A stretch of DNA of 64,000 nt from Enoplolaimus lenunculus (Eukaryota > Nematoda > Enoplea > Enoplida > Thoracostomopsidae). Location: the NCBI GenBank assembly GCA_030248215.1, contig JASANG010002769.1:40177-104176 (forward strand), read 5' to 3'. The first letter of the stretch is position 1, and each line of letters starts with the position of its first letter. Positions 62,086 through 64,000 of the stretch are shown here, one piece after another. Position numbers and translations under genes: made by a program. The notes below the pieces were generated by a model, which worked only from the letters and a program-made list of their open reading frames with translations, was not told the origin of the DNA and did no database searches.

Positions 62086-63340
62086 GAAAGTATGCGAGGT
62101 CAAGATAAATAGCCTTACGTTGTGTGTGGACCAATTTCTCTAGACTACCACGCATAATATATACACTTTGTTTTCAGAACTCCTATGTAATCTGTATAAT
62201 CAACAAACCAATTCACGTCAGTTCCGTCTCCCGATTTGTTTAATAAAAGAAACTAAACTAATTTTCACAACGGGGCATACAAGCGTTTTGCAATGACCTA
62301 AACCCAGGCTGAAAGAGTTTTTGGGGGGAGGGGGCATCCTCCCGCCCTCGTTTTCCTACGGGCCGGATTCACGTTCGATCAAATTTTGCTTGTCCTATAC
62401 CCCCTGCAGCATTTTGCTTTTCCCGATTATATGTTGCTTTCCGACCAATAATTTGCATACTCGCATCCTTCCCAATTTTTCATGTTAGCGGTCTTGGCAG
62501 AAATATATACTCTCCATTCTTTATGTTGAAATGAGTTTGAAGATTAGCTTTGGTGTGCAGCTTGCCGAGTAGGCGCATTTTTTGCCTGTTATTAATGGAA
62601 AAAACGTAACTAAGAGTTTGAATAAATAACCATTCTTACACCATGGGTTTGGCTTCGGCCGAATAGTTTAATTTCCAAGAACTGCGGCTTGCTTTGGTTA
62701 CTTTGATCCATAAGATGGAAGTTGTGCAGGACGCATGCGACCACTGTTTGCTCCGCCCCGTTTCACGAGATATTTTAGTCGCCGCATCGAACCCTACTAA
62801 AAGCGTGCCCAATTTGAAACCCCAAACTGCCGGTTATGAGGAAAAATTAACATAAGATATCCAGCAATTTTTATGTTTATTTCGAAAGTTTATAAGAAAT
62901 CATTGTATTTTCTGCATTAACTTTTATCAGTACAGTTATACACTGAAATGCGACAGAAAATTTTTGGTTAAGACGACTTAAAATTTAGATATTTTAATAT
63001 GCCTGCAAAAAAATTTCGATTTTTGAGTTAAATATTTTAAAACCTTGGATAATTTCTAAAAAACTTTCAGTCCCATTGTTACCAGAGACCAATATATCCT
63101 ACCTCCCAAGGTCGGCGAGCGGGGCGCACTTTCATTTAAATTTATGGGCTGCGCCCGGGGGAATCTCCCCGAACCTCCACGTGGCAGAAACACAACCTGC
63201 GCTAGTACATTTTATGCCACTTAAAAATTTAAAAATTACATATTGTTGCTAAAAAAAAAACATCTCGTCAATTATTAGGCTCCTCACATATTTCCAAATT
63301 TTCAGGCTCAGCGCAGTTCAGGGAAAAATAGCCTAAAAAT

Positions 63341-63680
63341 TGTACTATAATTATTTACAACTATTTTGATTTGATATATGGACAATTGTTTTTATAGTTG
63401 CGCTGCAGTGTGCCATCTTGCACATTTATGCACTCATTATTTCCCGTAACAGCCTTGATACAACACTACATTGGCTATTGTGCAAAATATCAATGAACCA
63501 AATCATGCACGCATACATTACACTGTGTTTAGCGAAAATTTACTACGACTTTGTTGCGCATCAAAATAAACAACAGAAAAAACAAAAAAAAAATACAAAC
63601 AAATTGGAAGGCAACATTATAGAGCGCACAAAGGACAAACAAGATGCTTGAACAAAAACTGGATACTAATTCAGAAAATT
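63341..63680 (+). pseudogene. Broken copy of exon 1 of the membrane-protein gene
   Basis: Reverse-complement counterpart of 46,549-46,217. The middle is well conserved (SLDTTLHWLLC, SMNQIMHA, LCLAKIYYDFVAHQ). Three defects are visible against the intact copy. The start-codon region is replaced by AT-rich sequence. One extra T in CACATTTATGCAC shifts the frame after the first membrane segment. A TGG tryptophan codon became TGA near 63,650. Between 63,566 and 63,640 most differences are changes to A, turning GGCGACAGAATGGCCAAG-like sequence into an A-rich run. The rest of this gene copy, if it exists, lies right of the window. Confidence 0.85.
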
Positions 63681-64000
63681 AATTATTAAGTCATGATTGC
63701 GTTAAAGTGAAATGAAAGAAAAAGAAGACATAAAATTAGCATTGTTTGTATTTGGTTAAAATTCAAAAAAGACTATAAGGATTGCATTACAACATAACAT
63801 AATCATTAGAATGAAATACTTTTTGTTCTACAGGTCACAAGTAGACAGATATTTATAATATGTCAAGAATTTTCTTTTTCCTCACATAAAGCAAAAAAAA
63901 AGAAGTATTTTAAACTGAGTATATCAAAGTTTGAGGCATGGCACAGTGGAAGTACTATTGCTACCCACATACAAAAAAGAGCATAGCCAAGGAGGAGCGA

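Larger units (their letters stand above)
55364..64000. repeat. Right arm of the giant imperfect palindrome, running off the window
   Basis: Reverse complement of 45,900-54,518, still homologous at the right window edge, where the last ~140 bases match about 45,890-46,030. Near the centre it is almost identical to the left arm: the frames at 53,469-53,663 and 56,219-56,413 translate identically, as do 51,785-52,000 and 57,878-58,093. Further out the paired frames at 49,443 and 60,426 differ at many residues and by indels. The minisatellite and the outer exon are heavily degraded. The true outer boundary lies beyond 64,000. Confidence 0.95.

Noticed and set aside
45900-64000. Palindrome as a pure assembly or chimera artefact
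   Set aside because: The arms differ by many substitutions and indels, with very different satellite arrays and a decayed exon in one arm; a duplicated read or contig would be identical. Long reads should still confirm it.

Overview
The window is eukaryotic nuclear DNA, almost certainly from an animal. Its genes are split by many GT-AG introns with T-rich acceptors, the background is AT-rich, and small non-autonomous transposons are common. Degenerate runs built on TTAGGC, the nematode telomere unit, recur across the window. A nematode is therefore my best guess, but no single feature proves it.

Layout. Positions 1-16,336 (+) carry a TRAPPC11 homologue (TRAPP tethering complex) with 24 recognisable coding exons; only its N-terminus is missing. 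16,762-17,995 is a hAT-like element with a perfect 8-bp target duplication. 18,300-21,479 (+) is a complete six-exon aldo-keto reductase. 21,480-26,440 is gene-poor, with a hAT-like element, a tandem duplication and tRNA-derived (SINE-like) heads. About 26,444-32,858 (+) is a mitochondrial ClpX unfoldase gene with a tandem satellite of about 165 bp in one intron. 32,859-37,005 is non-coding, with hairpin repeats and a terminal-inverted-repeat element. 37,006-42,601 (+) is a PGS1 homologue (mitochondrial phosphatidylglycerophosphate synthase). 43,416-46,549 (-) is a three-exon multipass membrane protein that I cannot name.

From about 45,900 to the right edge the window is one giant imperfect palindrome: arms of about 8.6 kb around an 845-bp spacer (54,519-55,363). 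Each arm carries a 31-bp minisatellite (about 1 kb), a CACTG-ended element, TTAGGC-like stretches, and at the outer end exon 1 of the membrane-protein gene. That exon is intact on the left and a pseudogene on the right. The arms are nearly identical near the centre and much more divergent outward.

The four recognised genes are unrelated housekeeping genes: secretory trafficking, carbonyl reduction, mitochondrial proteolysis, and cardiolipin precursor synthesis. They do not form a pathway, although ClpX and PGS1 are both mitochondrial. No operon, CRISPR array, rRNA or intact tRNA was seen. The least ordinary parts are the palindrome with its graded divergence and asymmetric satellites, and the cluster of hAT-like elements nested in an older satellite inside a TRAPPC11 intron.
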